NCBI RefSeq assembly: GCF_000010345.1
Contig: NC_009663.1
Coordinates: forward strand, 372,001 to 436,000
Direction: 5' to 3'
Source: Sulfurovum sp. NBC37-1
GTDB lineage: Bacteria > Campylobacterota > Campylobacteria > Campylobacterales > Sulfurovaceae
Length of the DNA: 64,000 nucleotides
The translations under genes and the position numbers were made by a program. Below, in pieces: positions 51,418-60,812 of the stretch (positions within the stretch are counted from its first letter, which is position 1; each line of letters opens with the position of its first letter). Under the pieces are notes generated by a model that saw only the letters and a list, made by a program, of their open reading frames with translations, ran no database searches and was not told where the DNA came from.

Positions 51418-54260
51418 CTATTTGTACAGATTTCCACATTTATAGCGTTTGAACTCCTCTTTGCTCACTTTTTTTGCAATGACGCTGTTTCTCAGGTCGA
51501 GATAGTTTATCTTGGAGCAGTCATCGAGTCTGTTGAGTGCCGTGATCGTTTGGGAAATGACGGGCGCATCGTATTTCAGTAGTGCGCTCAGAGCATTGTT
51601 TCTAAGCATAGCATCATCGGAAGCAAGATATTCAAGCAGTACAGAGATGAACTTTTCACTTTGAGTACCTATACCTATAATATGGTTACCGTCCATATTG
51701 TAAAGCACGCTTGAGCGTACAGCACGCTCTGGGCTTTTGGAGAGGGTGACCATGCTGTCGATAACAAAATCCCGCCGGTAGGGAAGGTAAGCTTTGAAAA
51801 GTCCCATAACAAGATAGGGACTTTTATTGGTCTTTGACATATAGTGAAGTACAAAGATCTCTATTCTGGTATGGAGTATCTTCTTTTGGAGACTGCCTGC
51901 ATACTTCATCACAAAGTCAATATAAACCTTCGGTGTACTTGATGCTAGTTTTGAATCGTCCATATACGCCTGCAAGCGCTGCATGGCTATATCGAGTTCT
52001 GTAGAGAGGTTCACGGTCACATTGAGGTCATATAGTGTTTGAAAAGCTTTTTCTATCTTTGTGTTTACATTGTCCCTTTCATTGGTATACTGTTTTGTAT
52101 TCAGCAGTTCTTTGCGGCCTTGTAAAATAATTTTTTTTGCTTCTGCTGTTTTGAATGTTTTATATGCGAGCATCGCTTTTTTTGCGCGTTCTGGATCCTG
52201 TTCTTTCAATAGCGGAAAGATCTTTTCCCGAAGATAATGCAAGCTTTCCAAACTCTTCCAAAAAAGATCTAAATGTTTCTTTGCATCATCATAGGGCATT
52301 TTTTCTGCTGAGACCAGAAGGGCGTCATCATTGAGCGCATAGTGATCGATGATCTCCATGGCATACTTGTGACGTACTTTCTTACTCCTCTTAAGCCTCC
52401 GTGCCTTGCTGTAGAGGAATGTCAATAACGGTGCCGTTTCCAGAGAGCGGTCTTTCAAACTGCTTATGCGTGATTCAATAAATTTTCGGATCGATCTTGT
52501 AAAGGGGTAAGCACTCAGTATTTTGTAGTAGGCATTGTAGGCTTCTCCTGTTTTTGCCGTTTGAATGCCTTCAAAGAAGAGCGCCAGATCTTTTCTCGAT
52601 TTATTTCTGCTGAAACGCTTTAGCAGATCATAACGGTGCTGTATTGTGATCTGCTGCAAAAGACTGTTTTTGAACTGGTTGTTATCCTTCGGCTTAAGCG
52701 GCAGAGTAAATGTGTTGCTTTTTTGTTTCAACATTACCGTATTTTTGTCAGACAACAATGCCTCTACAATGTCAGGCCGGTACCATTTTTTAATGAGCTT
52801 ATCTGCTTCATCTATGTTTATTTTTTTGTTCTGTATTTTAAGGATATTGGGAATTACATTCCTCGAAGAAGCATTAAAGTATCCCTGGGGAGTCATTACG
52901 GCCCATTCCCCGTTTATAAAGTGATGAAAGGTTGCAAGTCTTACATTGTCTTTTTTTCGAAAAAGTATAAAATCTGTATTATTGTATGATGCAGTATATC
53001 GTGTTGCATGCTCACTGCGTGCAATTTTGAAATCGGAAGGATCATAGTGTGGCAATCTTTTCCATGTATCTATTTGAAAATAGTGTGTTTTGAGTGGAAA
53101 AGGTTTTTTTGTTCTGTAGCGGTCAGGCTGAGCACGCTGTTGTCCTCACTGAGTGCAATACTGTGATAAGCTACGATATCCTTGTATTTTGGTAGGTAGC
53201 TGAACAGTCCGGTTGTGATGTTGAAGTCCAGAATATTGTCCGTAAAGCCGGCAATAACAATGGCTCTGTCCTGATCTTTGAAAAAGTACATGCCGCTGGA
53301 CGGCACGGAATCGAACTCGGCGGAAACAGTCTGCTTCTGCCGTATGCTCCATATCTGTTCACCCTTGAGAAGGTTCCACCCGAAATACTGCTGTGTCGTT
53401 TTGCTGATGAGGTAGGGCATTTTGAATTCTGATTCATAGAAATATTGTGCTCTGAGTGGTCTTTGGTGCATATAGGTGATCTTTGGTGTAACCGATCTGC
53501 TTGCATTGAGTTCGGTTCTTGTCAGGTCTCCCGAGGCAAGGGAGTATTTGATGTCACCGCGCACCGTGCATATTTTGGTTTTTGGGGAGGTTTGGGAGCA
53601 GTCCCACCATCCGCGGATATCCTGCCACAGTTTGATCTCTTTCTTGTCACCTTCGGTCTCTTTGTTGCTTTGAATATCGTAAACGAAGATCTTCTGCTGG
53701 ATTCCGTCGTAGGTGTAGAGCCTGTCTTGCATGAGTTCACTTGAAGCGGAACGCTTTACAAAAGAGCTGATCTCTTTTCTCTGTCCCGTTCGTATGTCGA
53801 AGCGGTAGAGTATGGGTCTGCTGTATCCGGGTTTTGTCTGAGTATGTTCAAAAGAGTTGATGTATTTCCCGTCTTCGGAAAAGGAGGCGGACATTAATGA
53901 GTCATTGCGTCTTTTGTTTGGAATGGAAAAATCTTTAATATGTTCTCGTTTCCGAAGGTCATAGAGATAGACTTTGTGCATATCCTGTACGAGATAGTAA
54001 CGGTCATCTGCACTGAGGTCACACCCGTACCCTTTGTTGACATGTTTGATGGTTCTCATATGTTCAAGGTCCGATGCGTGCCAGAGGTCTATCCGGTCGT
54101 ATGTTCTGGTAATAACTGTTTCCCCGTCCGAAGTGATATCAAGACAGACCTGCTGCATTTCGTATGGTTTTAGCTGCAGTTGTGCCAGATGTGTCGTTTG
54201 CTGTTTTGCAGAAAGGGGTACAGCCAGGATGAAAAACAGAAAAAGTGAAATATATTGCAT
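51418..54260 (-). pseudogene. Beta-propeller (WD40-like) exported protein, split by a one-base frameshift
   Basis: Two minus-strand frames, 54260-53070 (396 residues, signal peptide ending at VPLSAK, YVTN/WD40-like blades such as GYGCDLSADDRYYLV) and 53055-51418 (545 residues). The second has no proper start. Its frame is open upstream to the A7 run (53104-53110) and reads KKPFPLKTHYFQIDTWKRL before PHYDPSD. With A8 the two join into one protein of about 947 residues. The second part begins with the element NGEWAVMTPQGYFNAS, then KKWYRPDIVEALL, which normally follows WD40 domains in one chain, then a helical repeat region. Frameshift, phase switch or sequencing error. Confidence 0.75.
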
Positions 54261-54419
54261 AAATGATCCTGACGATAAAATTATTTTTTATTAACGTTAG
54301 TATAGCACGAAGATATATTTTTTGTATGCATAGTAAGAGCGGAATATTTTGAATATATCTATATTTTTAACTCCAAAAGGTATAATATATCCAATATAAA
54401 TATCCCTGAGGAGAAGTCG

Positions 54420-54998
54420 GTGAGTATTCAAGATGATGTAAAGTATGTCAAGAGTGAATTGAGTGGTGATGAAAAGATATTGGAGAGCGCCTTCAAGCTT
54501 GAGACACTCTACAAAAAATATAAACTTCTGATCTGGGGTGTTGCAGCGGCAGTGCTTCTGTTCTTTGTCGGAACCACGGCGATGGAAGCCATTCGTGATG
54601 CCAGGCTGGAAGATGCGAACAATGCATTTTTGACACTGCAGAAAAAACCTGATGATGCTTCCGCACTTAAGACACTCAAAGAGAAAAACCCTGAGCTTTT
54701 TGAACTGTTCACTTTTTCGCAGGCAGCCAAAAAACAGGATGCCGGAGCATTGAAAGCATTGACTTCAAGCAAGAATGAGGTCATTGCCGATTCCAGCAAA
54801 TATGTGACTGCAACGCTTGAGAGGAAAGAGGCAGAGAGTAAACTTTACAAAGAAATGGCTGACCTTGATGATGCGTATCTCGCACTGAAAGCCGGAAACA
54901 TTGCCCATGCCAAAGAGAAACTGGAACTGATAGACGAACGTTCCGCTGTTGCGCCGATCGCAGCACTTCTGAAACATGCAACACTAAAGGTAAAATAA
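54420..54998 (+). CDS. YfgM-like membrane-anchored TPR protein
   Basis: 192 residues from GTG 54420 with GAGGAG upstream. A short cytoplasmic N-terminus, one membrane helix (about 36-57, LLIWGVAAAVLLFFVGTTAM) and a helical periplasmic domain. The layout is that of YfgM/AncA, which associates with the Sec translocon and periplasmic chaperones. It is followed without a gap by a BamB-like gene, the same pairing as yfgM-bamB in E. coli. Sequence similarity alone is modest. Confidence 0.65.
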   Translation: MSIQDDVKYVKSELSGDEKILESAFKLETLYKKYKLLIWGVAAAVLLFFVGTTAMEAIRDARLEDANNAFLTLQKKPDDASALKTLKEKNPELFELFTFSQAAKKQDAGALKALTSSKNEVIADSSKYVTATLERKEAESKLYKEMADLDDAYLALKAGNIAHAKEKLELIDERSAVAPIAALLKHATLKVK

Positions 54999-56008
54999 TG
55001 AAAGGATTTTCACTTCCGATACTGGCTGCAGCGGCACTGCTTTTTTCGGGGTGTAGCTCCAAACAGTATTTCGAACCGGAACAGGCCTTTTCAGCCGGCA
55101 GTGCTGTTACTGCATACGGCAGCAAGATCGTATCACTGACCCGTGACGGTGCAACACTGGAAAATGGACAATATATCGGTAAAAAAGGCATCGGTAAGAT
55201 CAATCTTGGAAAGGGATACACTTTTCTAAGTGAAAATGGTGCCTATGTACTTGCCGGCGATGTTGAAGGAAAATTGAAGATCATTAACAAAAGAAGCGGT
55301 AAAGTACTTCGTACCGTTGATTTTGAAGTGCCGATCGTTTCCGCTTCCATCCATAACGGTATCATCGCCTATATACTGAACAACAATGCTTTTGGACTCT
55401 ATCGTGTTAGTAGTGATAAAAAGATCATGGAGAACCAATCAGATACGGCTTATGCTATCGATACAAGGGCGGCAAGTCCGATGTTCATTGACTCTTTAGT
55501 CGTTATACCAACACTTGATGGCAAACTGGTTGTACTTGATTCACAGGATCCTGTCGATGCAAAAGTAATCTATTTGAGCAGCGATCCGATATTCAACAAT
55601 GTGATCTTCTTGTCACGTTCCGGTGATACACTGGTTGCCGCAACGCCTAACAAACTGATCACGGTCGCTGTGGACGGGCAGTTGGAATACCGTGCCAATA
55701 TTTCTGATCTTGCCGTATCCGGCAGCACGATCTATGTGTTCACCAAAGAGGGTGATATAATAAAACTCAACAGAATATTGGAAGAGCAGGCCAGAAAAAG
55801 ATTCAAATATGCACATTTTGCTGCATCGACCGTCGTGGGCGGAAAGGTATATGCACTTGACCAGCAGGGATTGCTCATCGTCCTTTCACTAGACTTGAAA
55901 AAATATAAAGTATACGACCTTGGTCAACCGGAAAGTCCTGTATTTATCAGCGGTACTAGACTCTATAAAGACGGGAAGATCGTCGATCTTTCCAAGTTGA
56001 ACTATTAA
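54998..56008 (+). CDS. bamB: BamB-like beta-propeller lipoprotein
   Basis: 336 residues with a lipoprotein signal (ALLFSGCSS, Cys near 19). The mature part is a run of beta-propeller blades of PQQ type, for example AYVLAGDVEGKLKIINKRSG, then VVIPTLDGKLVVLDSQDP. BamB is the lipoprotein scaffold of the outer-membrane protein assembly machine; partnership with the YfgM-like gene (overlap of one base) supports this. Shorter than E. coli BamB (392). Confidence 0.75.
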   Translation: MKGFSLPILAAAALLFSGCSSKQYFEPEQAFSAGSAVTAYGSKIVSLTRDGATLENGQYIGKKGIGKINLGKGYTFLSENGAYVLAGDVEGKLKIINKRSGKVLRTVDFEVPIVSASIHNGIIAYILNNNAFGLYRVSSDKKIMENQSDTAYAIDTRAASPMFIDSLVVIPTLDGKLVVLDSQDPVDAKVIYLSSDPIFNNVIFLSRSGDTLVAATPNKLITVAVDGQLEYRANISDLAVSGSTIYVFTKEGDIIKLNRILEEQARKRFKYAHFAASTVVGGKVYALDQQGLLIVLSLDLKKYKVYDLGQPESPVFISGTRLYKDGKIVDLSKLNY

Positions 56009-56028
56009 TCTTTCTATGCAGAGCGGTC

Positions 56029-56844
56029 ATGAGTGATCTGCTTGTTGCATTCGAAGAGTATATCAGTGTCACCAAGGCACTGGACGCCCTAACCATCTCC
56101 TCTTACCTTGGTGACCTCAGACAGCTTGAGGAAGCGGTACAGAAACCGCTTACCAAGCTCGATACGACGGATGTACTGAAATTCCTTTCCACTTTTGAGA
56201 ACAAACGCACGCTCAACAGAAAACTCTCATCCATCAATACCTTTTTTCATTTTTGCCACCTGCAGAACTTCACCCATGAGAAGATCAGGATCCCTATGGC
56301 AAAAGTACCGAAGAACCTTCCGAAATACCTCTCTCCCGAAGAGATTATGGAGGGGATATCACTCATAGACAGAAGCAGTACCATAGGACTGCGTGATTAT
56401 GCGCTGATACTCTTTCTGTATGCCAGCGGCTGCCGTATCTCTGAAGCGCTGAATGCACAGCGAAGCGATATTCTGGAAGGATGGTTGAAGATCCGTTTTG
56501 CCAAAGGGGAGAAGGAGCGTGTCGTGCCGCTTGCTCCTATTGCCATAGAAGCAGTTGAAGCCTATCTTCAGGCACAGGATATGAGCAGTTCCTATCTCTG
56601 GCTCAATTACAGAGCTGAACAGCTAAGCCGTATTTCCGCCTACAAGATCGTCAAGAAGTACCTTGGGGTCTCCCCGCATGTGCTGCGCCACTCTTTTGCC
56701 TCATCCCTTATCATCGGTGGAGCAGACCTGCGTGTGGTGCAGGAACTGCTCGGGCACAGTTCGCTTGAGACGACACAGATTTATACGCATATACAGAAAC
56801 AGAACTTGCAGGATACGATGATACATTACCATCCGTTGAGTTAA
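56029..56844 (+). CDS. xerH: Tyrosine recombinase of XerH type
   Basis: 271 residues. N-terminal SAM-like core-binding domain (about 1-90), then the catalytic domain with Arg in GCRISEALN (near 136), Lys in AKGEKERVV, HVLRHSF (His-x-x-Arg, near 218-221), LGHSSLETTQIYTH (His near 243, Tyr near 251). Campylobacterota use a single XerH acting on difH to resolve chromosome dimers. It is chromosomal beside bamB and coaX rather than beside phage genes, favouring that role. 20 bases after bamB. Confidence 0.85.
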   Translation: MSDLLVAFEEYISVTKALDALTISSYLGDLRQLEEAVQKPLTKLDTTDVLKFLSTFENKRTLNRKLSSINTFFHFCHLQNFTHEKIRIPMAKVPKNLPKYLSPEEIMEGISLIDRSSTIGLRDYALILFLYASGCRISEALNAQRSDILEGWLKIRFAKGEKERVVPLAPIAIEAVEAYLQAQDMSSSYLWLNYRAEQLSRISAYKIVKKYLGVSPHVLRHSFASSLIIGGADLRVVQELLGHSSLETTQIYTHIQKQNLQDTMIHYHPLS

Positions 56845-56857
56845 ACCCAGATCCCGA

Positions 56858-56998
56858 AATAGAAATTCAGTACTCCTCACCATCATCGTATCCATGGACT
56901 TTGCTTCATATTTATCACCGCACCTACGGGTGCGCCTCAAACATGAAAACAAACCCCATGTACACGAGCATGGTAAAGATTACAAGAATTCTATTTCG
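56858..56998. repeat. Palindromic element with terminal inverted repeats (MITE- or REP-like)
   Basis: Ends are CGAAATAGAAATTC (near 56858) and GAATTCTATTTCG (near 56984), inverted with one base difference, about 140 bases apart. Inside are two hairpins, CGCACC-TACG-GGTGCG (near 56925) and CCATG-N8-CATGG (near 56955). The GGTGCG/CGCACC core resembles the REP-like copy at 42448-42468. It lies directly after xerH. No coding frame fits. Could be a non-autonomous element. Confidence 0.5.
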
Positions 56999-57049
56999 AT
57001 ATTTGGATTAAATTAGATTATTATAGTTGAATTAGGTTATGATAATAAA

Positions 57050-57373
57050 ATGAAAGATATCGTAGAGTTTTTACAGCATAAAAATATTGTTTTTAAATCT
57101 TTGAAAGAGATCCCGCCAAAAGAGCTTGGCAGTCGAAAGAAAATAGCACTCTATGTCGGTGTGGACCTGAAGGACTATTACGCCCTGGTAATGCAGATAG
57201 AGAAAAAAAGCCGTATCCTCAGAAAAGAGGCAATGGAATTGATGCAGCTTCATGAGAAGCTCGAGAAGTATATCGATGCGAAGATCACCAGAAAGTATAT
57301 CATCATTAAAGCACCGCTTTGTTCCAAAGCAAAAGCCTTGCTCGAAGAGAATGGGTGGAATGTATGGCAGTAG
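57050..57373 (+). CDS. Conserved hypothetical protein
   Basis: 107 residues, basic (many Lys), soluble, with a central helix rich in Lys/Arg/Glu (IEKKSRILRKEAMELMQLHE) and a short beta-like end (KYIIIKAPLCSKAKALLEEN). No motif or family recognised. The leader just before the ATG has TTATTAT/ATAATAA inverted repeats (57018-57048). REP-like copy 3 follows. Confidence 0.65.
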   Translation: MKDIVEFLQHKNIVFKSLKEIPPKELGSRKKIALYVGVDLKDYYALVMQIEKKSRILRKEAMELMQLHEKLEKYIDAKITRKYIIIKAPLCSKAKALLEENGWNVWQ

Positions 57374-57378
57374 ACCGC

Positions 57379-57456
57379 GTAGGGTGCTGTGCCCTCACGG
57401 CACCAATCACATTACACATTCAACAAAAAGTGGTGCTGTCAGGAGAGAGTACCCTG
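57379..57456. repeat. REP-like palindromic repeat, copy 3 (two arms)
   Basis: Arm 57379-57405 begins GTAGGGTGCTGTGCCCTCAC and ends GGCACCA; arm 57432-57456 is its imperfect inverse (GGTGCTGTCAGG...TACCCTGC). The first arm is nearly the exact reverse complement of the right arm of copy 1 at 1572-1597, 56 kb away. It lies between the hypothetical gene and coaX. Confidence 0.75.
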
Positions 57457-57470
57457 CATGAGGAGGATGA

Positions 57471-58091
57471 ATGTTGTTAGCCGATATAGGGAATACCCAT
57501 TTTCATATCTATGACGGTACTCATGTGGTGCATCTTTTTTATGAGGATACAATCAGAAAATATGCCGATGTTCCGTTGAAATATATTTCAGTAAACAATG
57601 ATATCAAACAAAAGATCGGCCATATAGAAAATTGGGAGAATGTATCCGGGGTGATATCCCTGCCCAACGAATACGAAACGATGGGGGTGGACAGAAAAGC
57701 CCTCTGCCTAAGTCATGACAATGGTATGTTCATCGATGCAGGCTCAGCGATTACGGTGGATGTGATGGAAAGAGGTATCTATAAGGGAGGGTATATCTTA
57801 CCGGGCATCAAAGCAATGCTGGAAAGCTATAGGCAAATCTCTCCGGCTTTGGATGTTTCCCTGGATGAACACATTGATCTTACCAAGCTTCCTCTTACAA
57901 CAAAAGAGCAGATAAGCTATGGTATAATCGCGTCTATCAAAGCACTCATAGAAAAGCATAAAGACAAAAAAAGACTCTACTTCACCGGTGGAGATGGCCA
58001 AATGCTTGCCGGATTCTTTAGAGATGCGGTCTATGATGAAGCACTTGTTTTTAAAGGCATGCAGTATGTATTGCAGGCAAGTGAAAAATGA
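57471..58091 (+). CDS. coaX: Type III pantothenate kinase
   Basis: 206 residues, short as in Helicobacter. ASKHA-fold motifs: LLADIGNTHFHIYDG at the N-terminus, GVDRKAL, FIDAGSAITVDVM near 85-97 and GGYILPGIKAM near 106. It phosphorylates pantothenate in CoA synthesis and needs a monovalent cation. AGGAGG lies at 57461-57466 before the ATG. A promoter for hisG lies inside its 3' half. Confidence 0.92.
   Translation: MLLADIGNTHFHIYDGTHVVHLFYEDTIRKYADVPLKYISVNNDIKQKIGHIENWENVSGVISLPNEYETMGVDRKALCLSHDNGMFIDAGSAITVDVMERGIYKGGYILPGIKAMLESYRQISPALDVSLDEHIDLTKLPLTTKEQISYGIIASIKALIEKHKDKKRLYFTGGDGQMLAGFFRDAVYDEALVFKGMQYVLQASEK
57918..57932 (+). promoter_or_regulatory. Putative hisG promoter inside coaX
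   Basis: TATGGTATAATCGCG, the same 15-base pattern as before rpsP (one base differs), 183 bases before hisG. It is embedded in coaX codons (SYGIIASIK), so transcription of hisG from it would carry part of coaX. Confidence 0.45.
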
Positions 58092-58114
58092 GAAATTTAA
58101 AATTAGGGTGAACC

Positions 58115-58735
58115 ATGTTAACAGTTGCACTTCCAAAAGGAAGAATTGCAGAGCAGACTTTGGAGATCTTTGCAGAGATCTTTGGCGGAGAATTCAAGTT
58201 CGAAGGGCGAGAGCTCATTATGGAAAAAGAGGGCTTCAAATTCCTCAATGTACGTAATCAGGATGTACCGACCTATGTGGAACATGGTGCGGCAGACATA
58301 GGTGTGGTCGGTCTTGATGTCATTACCGAAAAAGAGCTCGACATTATCCAGCTTCTCGATATGCAGCTGGGTAAATGCAAAGTGGCCATCGGTATCAAAA
58401 ATGAAGATGAGCTTGACTGGAACCGTCCGAATATCAAAGTAGCTACAAAAATGGTCAACATAGCCAAAAACTATTTTGCACAGAAAGCGGTCGGTGTAGA
58501 AGTGGTGAAACTTTATGGTTCCATCGAACTTGCTCCTCTTGTCGGTCTGGCAGATGCTATCGTGGATATTGTCGAGACGGGCAATACGATGAGAGAGAAC
58601 GGACTGAAGGTCGCCGAGGATATTATGGATTCCTCCGCACATCTCATTGCCAATAAGAACAGTTTTTACGGTAAAAAAGAGGAGATACTCTCTCTTTATG
58701 AAAAGATCAAAGCCGTTGTAGAAAGTCGTGGATAA
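58115..58735 (+). CDS. hisG: ATP phosphoribosyltransferase, short (HisZ-dependent) form
   Basis: 206 residues. LTVALPKGRIAEQTLEIF at the N-terminus and EVVKLYGSIELAPLVGLADAI near 128, then DIVETGNTMRENGL, the PRPP-binding loop. It lacks the about 80-residue C-terminal regulatory domain of the long form (about 290 residues), so it should need the HisZ subunit, not in this window. First step of histidine synthesis. Confidence 0.95.
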   Translation: MLTVALPKGRIAEQTLEIFAEIFGGEFKFEGRELIMEKEGFKFLNVRNQDVPTYVEHGAADIGVVGLDVITEKELDIIQLLDMQLGKCKVAIGIKNEDELDWNRPNIKVATKMVNIAKNYFAQKAVGVEVVKLYGSIELAPLVGLADAIVDIVETGNTMRENGLKVAEDIMDSSAHLIANKNSFYGKKEEILSLYEKIKAVVESRG

Positions 58736-59474
58736 TAATTCATCAGACTCCCTTGACCTCTACGCCAAAGTAGAGGACCTTCTCGGTGTCAAGGAGGCCG
58801 CTCCGAGCCTCTACGCATACTATCTCCTTTTTCTTAATGCTGTTGAATTCGATTCACTGCTTGATGTAGGCTGCGGCTCGGGGGATTTCCTTCGCCAGAT
58901 GCAGGATGCCCTGCAGATCCACAAAGTCAAAGGCATAGACCTCAGTCCTCTTATGGTGGCACAGACACAAGAACAGGGCTGTGATGCAGAGTGCATCGAC
59001 CTGTGTGACCTGAACGGTACTTACGATGTGATCACGGCTGTTTTTGATATGCTGAACTATCTCACCAAAACACAGATGGAGCAGTTTCTATCCTGCGTCA
59101 GAGAGCATCTTAATGAAGGCGGGTATTTTCTCTGTGATATCAACACGCTGTACGGCTTTGAGAATGTAGCGGTAGGTTCCTACATTGTCGATGATGATGA
59201 GAGGTTTTTGACGGTGGACAGTGATTTTGAAAAGAGTGAGTATATTTCGGAATTCACACTGTTTGAAAAAGAGGGAGATTGCTTTAACAAGTCTCAGGAA
59301 ACGATCCGGCAGTATTATCATACGGTGGATAAGATAGTTGAATTAAGTGGTTTGGAATTGGTGAGTTGTGATGGTGTGACTCTATATGATATGGATAGTG
59401 CGGATAAATCGTTTCTTGTCTTCCAAAAAGTTAGGGAAAAATGGGGAGGAGTTCAAAGGATGCATCCGGAATGA
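58728..59474 (+). CDS. Class I SAM-dependent methyltransferase
   Basis: 248 residues from GTG 58728, overlapping hisG by 8 bases. SAM-binding motif I LLDVGCGSGDFLRQM near 45-59, then KGIDLSPLMV and YDVITAVFDMLNYL. Substrate unknown; the overall pattern is that of small-molecule methyltransferases. Coupling with hisG may only reflect operon packing. It converges on rpsR. Confidence 0.85.
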   Translation: MDNNSSDSLDLYAKVEDLLGVKEAAPSLYAYYLLFLNAVEFDSLLDVGCGSGDFLRQMQDALQIHKVKGIDLSPLMVAQTQEQGCDAECIDLCDLNGTYDVITAVFDMLNYLTKTQMEQFLSCVREHLNEGGYFLCDINTLYGFENVAVGSYIVDDDERFLTVDSDFEKSEYISEFTLFEKEGDCFNKSQETIRQYYHTVDKIVELSGLELVSCDGVTLYDMDSADKSFLVFQKVREKWGGVQRMHPE

Positions 59475-59496
59475 ACCGGATACGTTAATTATAAAA

Positions 59497-59760
59497 CTAT
59501 TTGATCAGTTCAAATGGGTTTTCAACAACATTCTTTCTATCTACGATATACGGAATAAGTGCTGTCTGTCTTGCTCTTTTGATTGCTACTGTTACCATTT
59601 CCTGGTGACGTTTACAGTTACCTGTCAATCTTCTTGGCATGATCTTGAATCTTTCGCTCAAGCTGAACTTGAGTGAATTCAGATCTTTATAGTCGATAAA
59701 ATCAACTTTCTGCTCACAATATTTACAAAATCTCTTTTTAAATTTTCTTCTTTCTGCCAT
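59497..59760 (-). CDS. rpsR: 30S ribosomal protein S18
   Basis: 87 residues. [20 protein letters not shown] at the N-terminus with Cys15/Cys18, a possible zinc pair, then [20 protein letters not shown], and [12 protein letters not shown]. It pairs with S6 in the 30S platform. Third gene of rpsF-ssb-rpsR, 11 bases after ssb. Confidence 0.96.
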   Translation of the reverse strand: MAERRKFKKRFCKYCEQKVDFIDYKDLNSLKFSLSERFKIMPRRLTGNCKRHQEMVTVAIKRARQTALIPYIVDRKNVVENPFELIK

Positions 59761-59771
59761 GGTATGTTCTC

Positions 59772-60269
59772 CTAAAACGGTATTTCATCTTCGTTGATGT
59801 CTATTTCCGGGATGTTCTGTGCAGGTGCCTGCTGTTGCTGTGGCTGCTGAGGGGCTGCATTCTGAGAAGACGCCGGCTGGGAGTAAGTGTCCTGCTGCTG
59901 GGGTGCGTTGTATCCGCCCTGCGCAGCCATCTGCTCACTCTCTCTCTTTGTATCGAGCATCTGCAGGTTCTCTACAGTGACTGAATGCTTGCTTCTCTTT
60001 GTGCCGTCCTGTGCTGTCCACTGGTCAAGCTTTAACCTGCCATCCACTAAAACTTTGCTTCCCTTACGTAAGTACTGGTTGGCAATTTCAGCAGTTCTAC
60101 CGAAAAATGTCAAGTCGACAAAAAGTACTTCCTCTTTCTGTTCGCCTGTCTGAGACTTGAATTTACGTGAAGTGGCGATTGCCGTACTTCCGATGGCCGA
60201 GCCACCCTGTGTATATCGTATCTCTACATCTCTGGTAAGGTTTCCTGCTAAAATTATCTTGTTGTACAT
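59772..60269 (-). CDS. ssb: Single-stranded DNA-binding protein
   Basis: 165 residues. OB-fold domain (about 1-110) beginning [20 protein letters not shown], with [11 protein letters not shown]; a Gln/Ala/Pro-rich linker (about 118-152), and the conserved acidic tip ending DINEDEIPF that recruits repair and replication partners. Its place between rpsF and rpsR is nearly universal in bacteria. Confidence 0.97.
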   Translation of the reverse strand: MYNKIILAGNLTRDVEIRYTQGGSAIGSTAIATSRKFKSQTGEQKEEVLFVDLTFFGRTAEIANQYLRKGSKVLVDGRLKLDQWTAQDGTKRSKHSVTVENLQMLDTKRESEQMAAQGGYNAPQQQDTYSQPASSQNAAPQQPQQQQAPAQNIPEIDINEDEIPF

Positions 60270-60290
60270 AAGGTTTCTCCTGTGGGCCGA

Positions 60291-60674
60291 TTACGCCTCA
60301 GTTGTTTCTGCTTTTGGCTCAGCCGGTTCAGCGTCTTTGCTTTTGTTCGCTGCTGCAACAAGCTTGTCAAACTGTGCGATCTCTTTGTTTTTCACATATT
60401 TTACAGTTAAAAACTTAATGACCTCTTCGTTGATCTTGAGGTTTCTTTCGATCTCTGCGATCGCTTCGCCGTTTGCTTTGTAGAAAAGCACAGTGTAGTA
60501 CCCTCTGTCGTTTTTCTGTACAGGATACGCAAGTTTTCTCATACCCATGTCATCAGTAGCAAGAAGTTCTGCGTCTACTTTGGCAAGAACGTCTTTGATC
60601 TTCGCGATCTCAGCTGCTGTCTCTTCTTCTGTCAATGTAGGTTTAACTACAAACAGTGTTTCATAACAATTCAT
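60291..60674 (-). CDS. rpsF: 30S ribosomal protein S6
   Basis: 127 residues. NCYETLFVVKPTLTEEE at the N-terminus, MGMRKLAYPVQKNDRGYYTV near 63-82 and LKINEEVIKFLTVKY. The C-terminal 25 residues (KSKDAEPAEPKAETTEA) are an extension rich in Glu, Ala, Pro. It binds S18 and 16S rRNA. First gene of rpsF-ssb-rpsR. Confidence 0.96.
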   Translation of the reverse strand: MNCYETLFVVKPTLTEEETAAEIAKIKDVLAKVDAELLATDDMGMRKLAYPVQKNDRGYYTVLFYKANGEAIAEIERNLKINEEVIKFLTVKYVKNKEIAQFDKLVAAANKSKDAEPAEPKAETTEA

Positions 60675-60812
60675 GTTGTTCCTTTTGGTTTAATAGCCCA
60701 TATAAATGCGGATATTTCCTATCCGTCCAAAAATGAGCAAGAATTTTGGAAGCAGTATATTACAGTATTTTTGCTTTGTTTTTGTTGAATTGTCTATCTA
60801 TGTATACCGTAG

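Noticed and set aside
57018-57048. AT-rich inverted repeat TTATTAT/ATAATAA considered as a difH site for the adjacent xerH
   Set aside because: Arms are only seven bases of A/T and I cannot match a known difH consensus from the sequence alone; kept only as a comment on the downstream gene.
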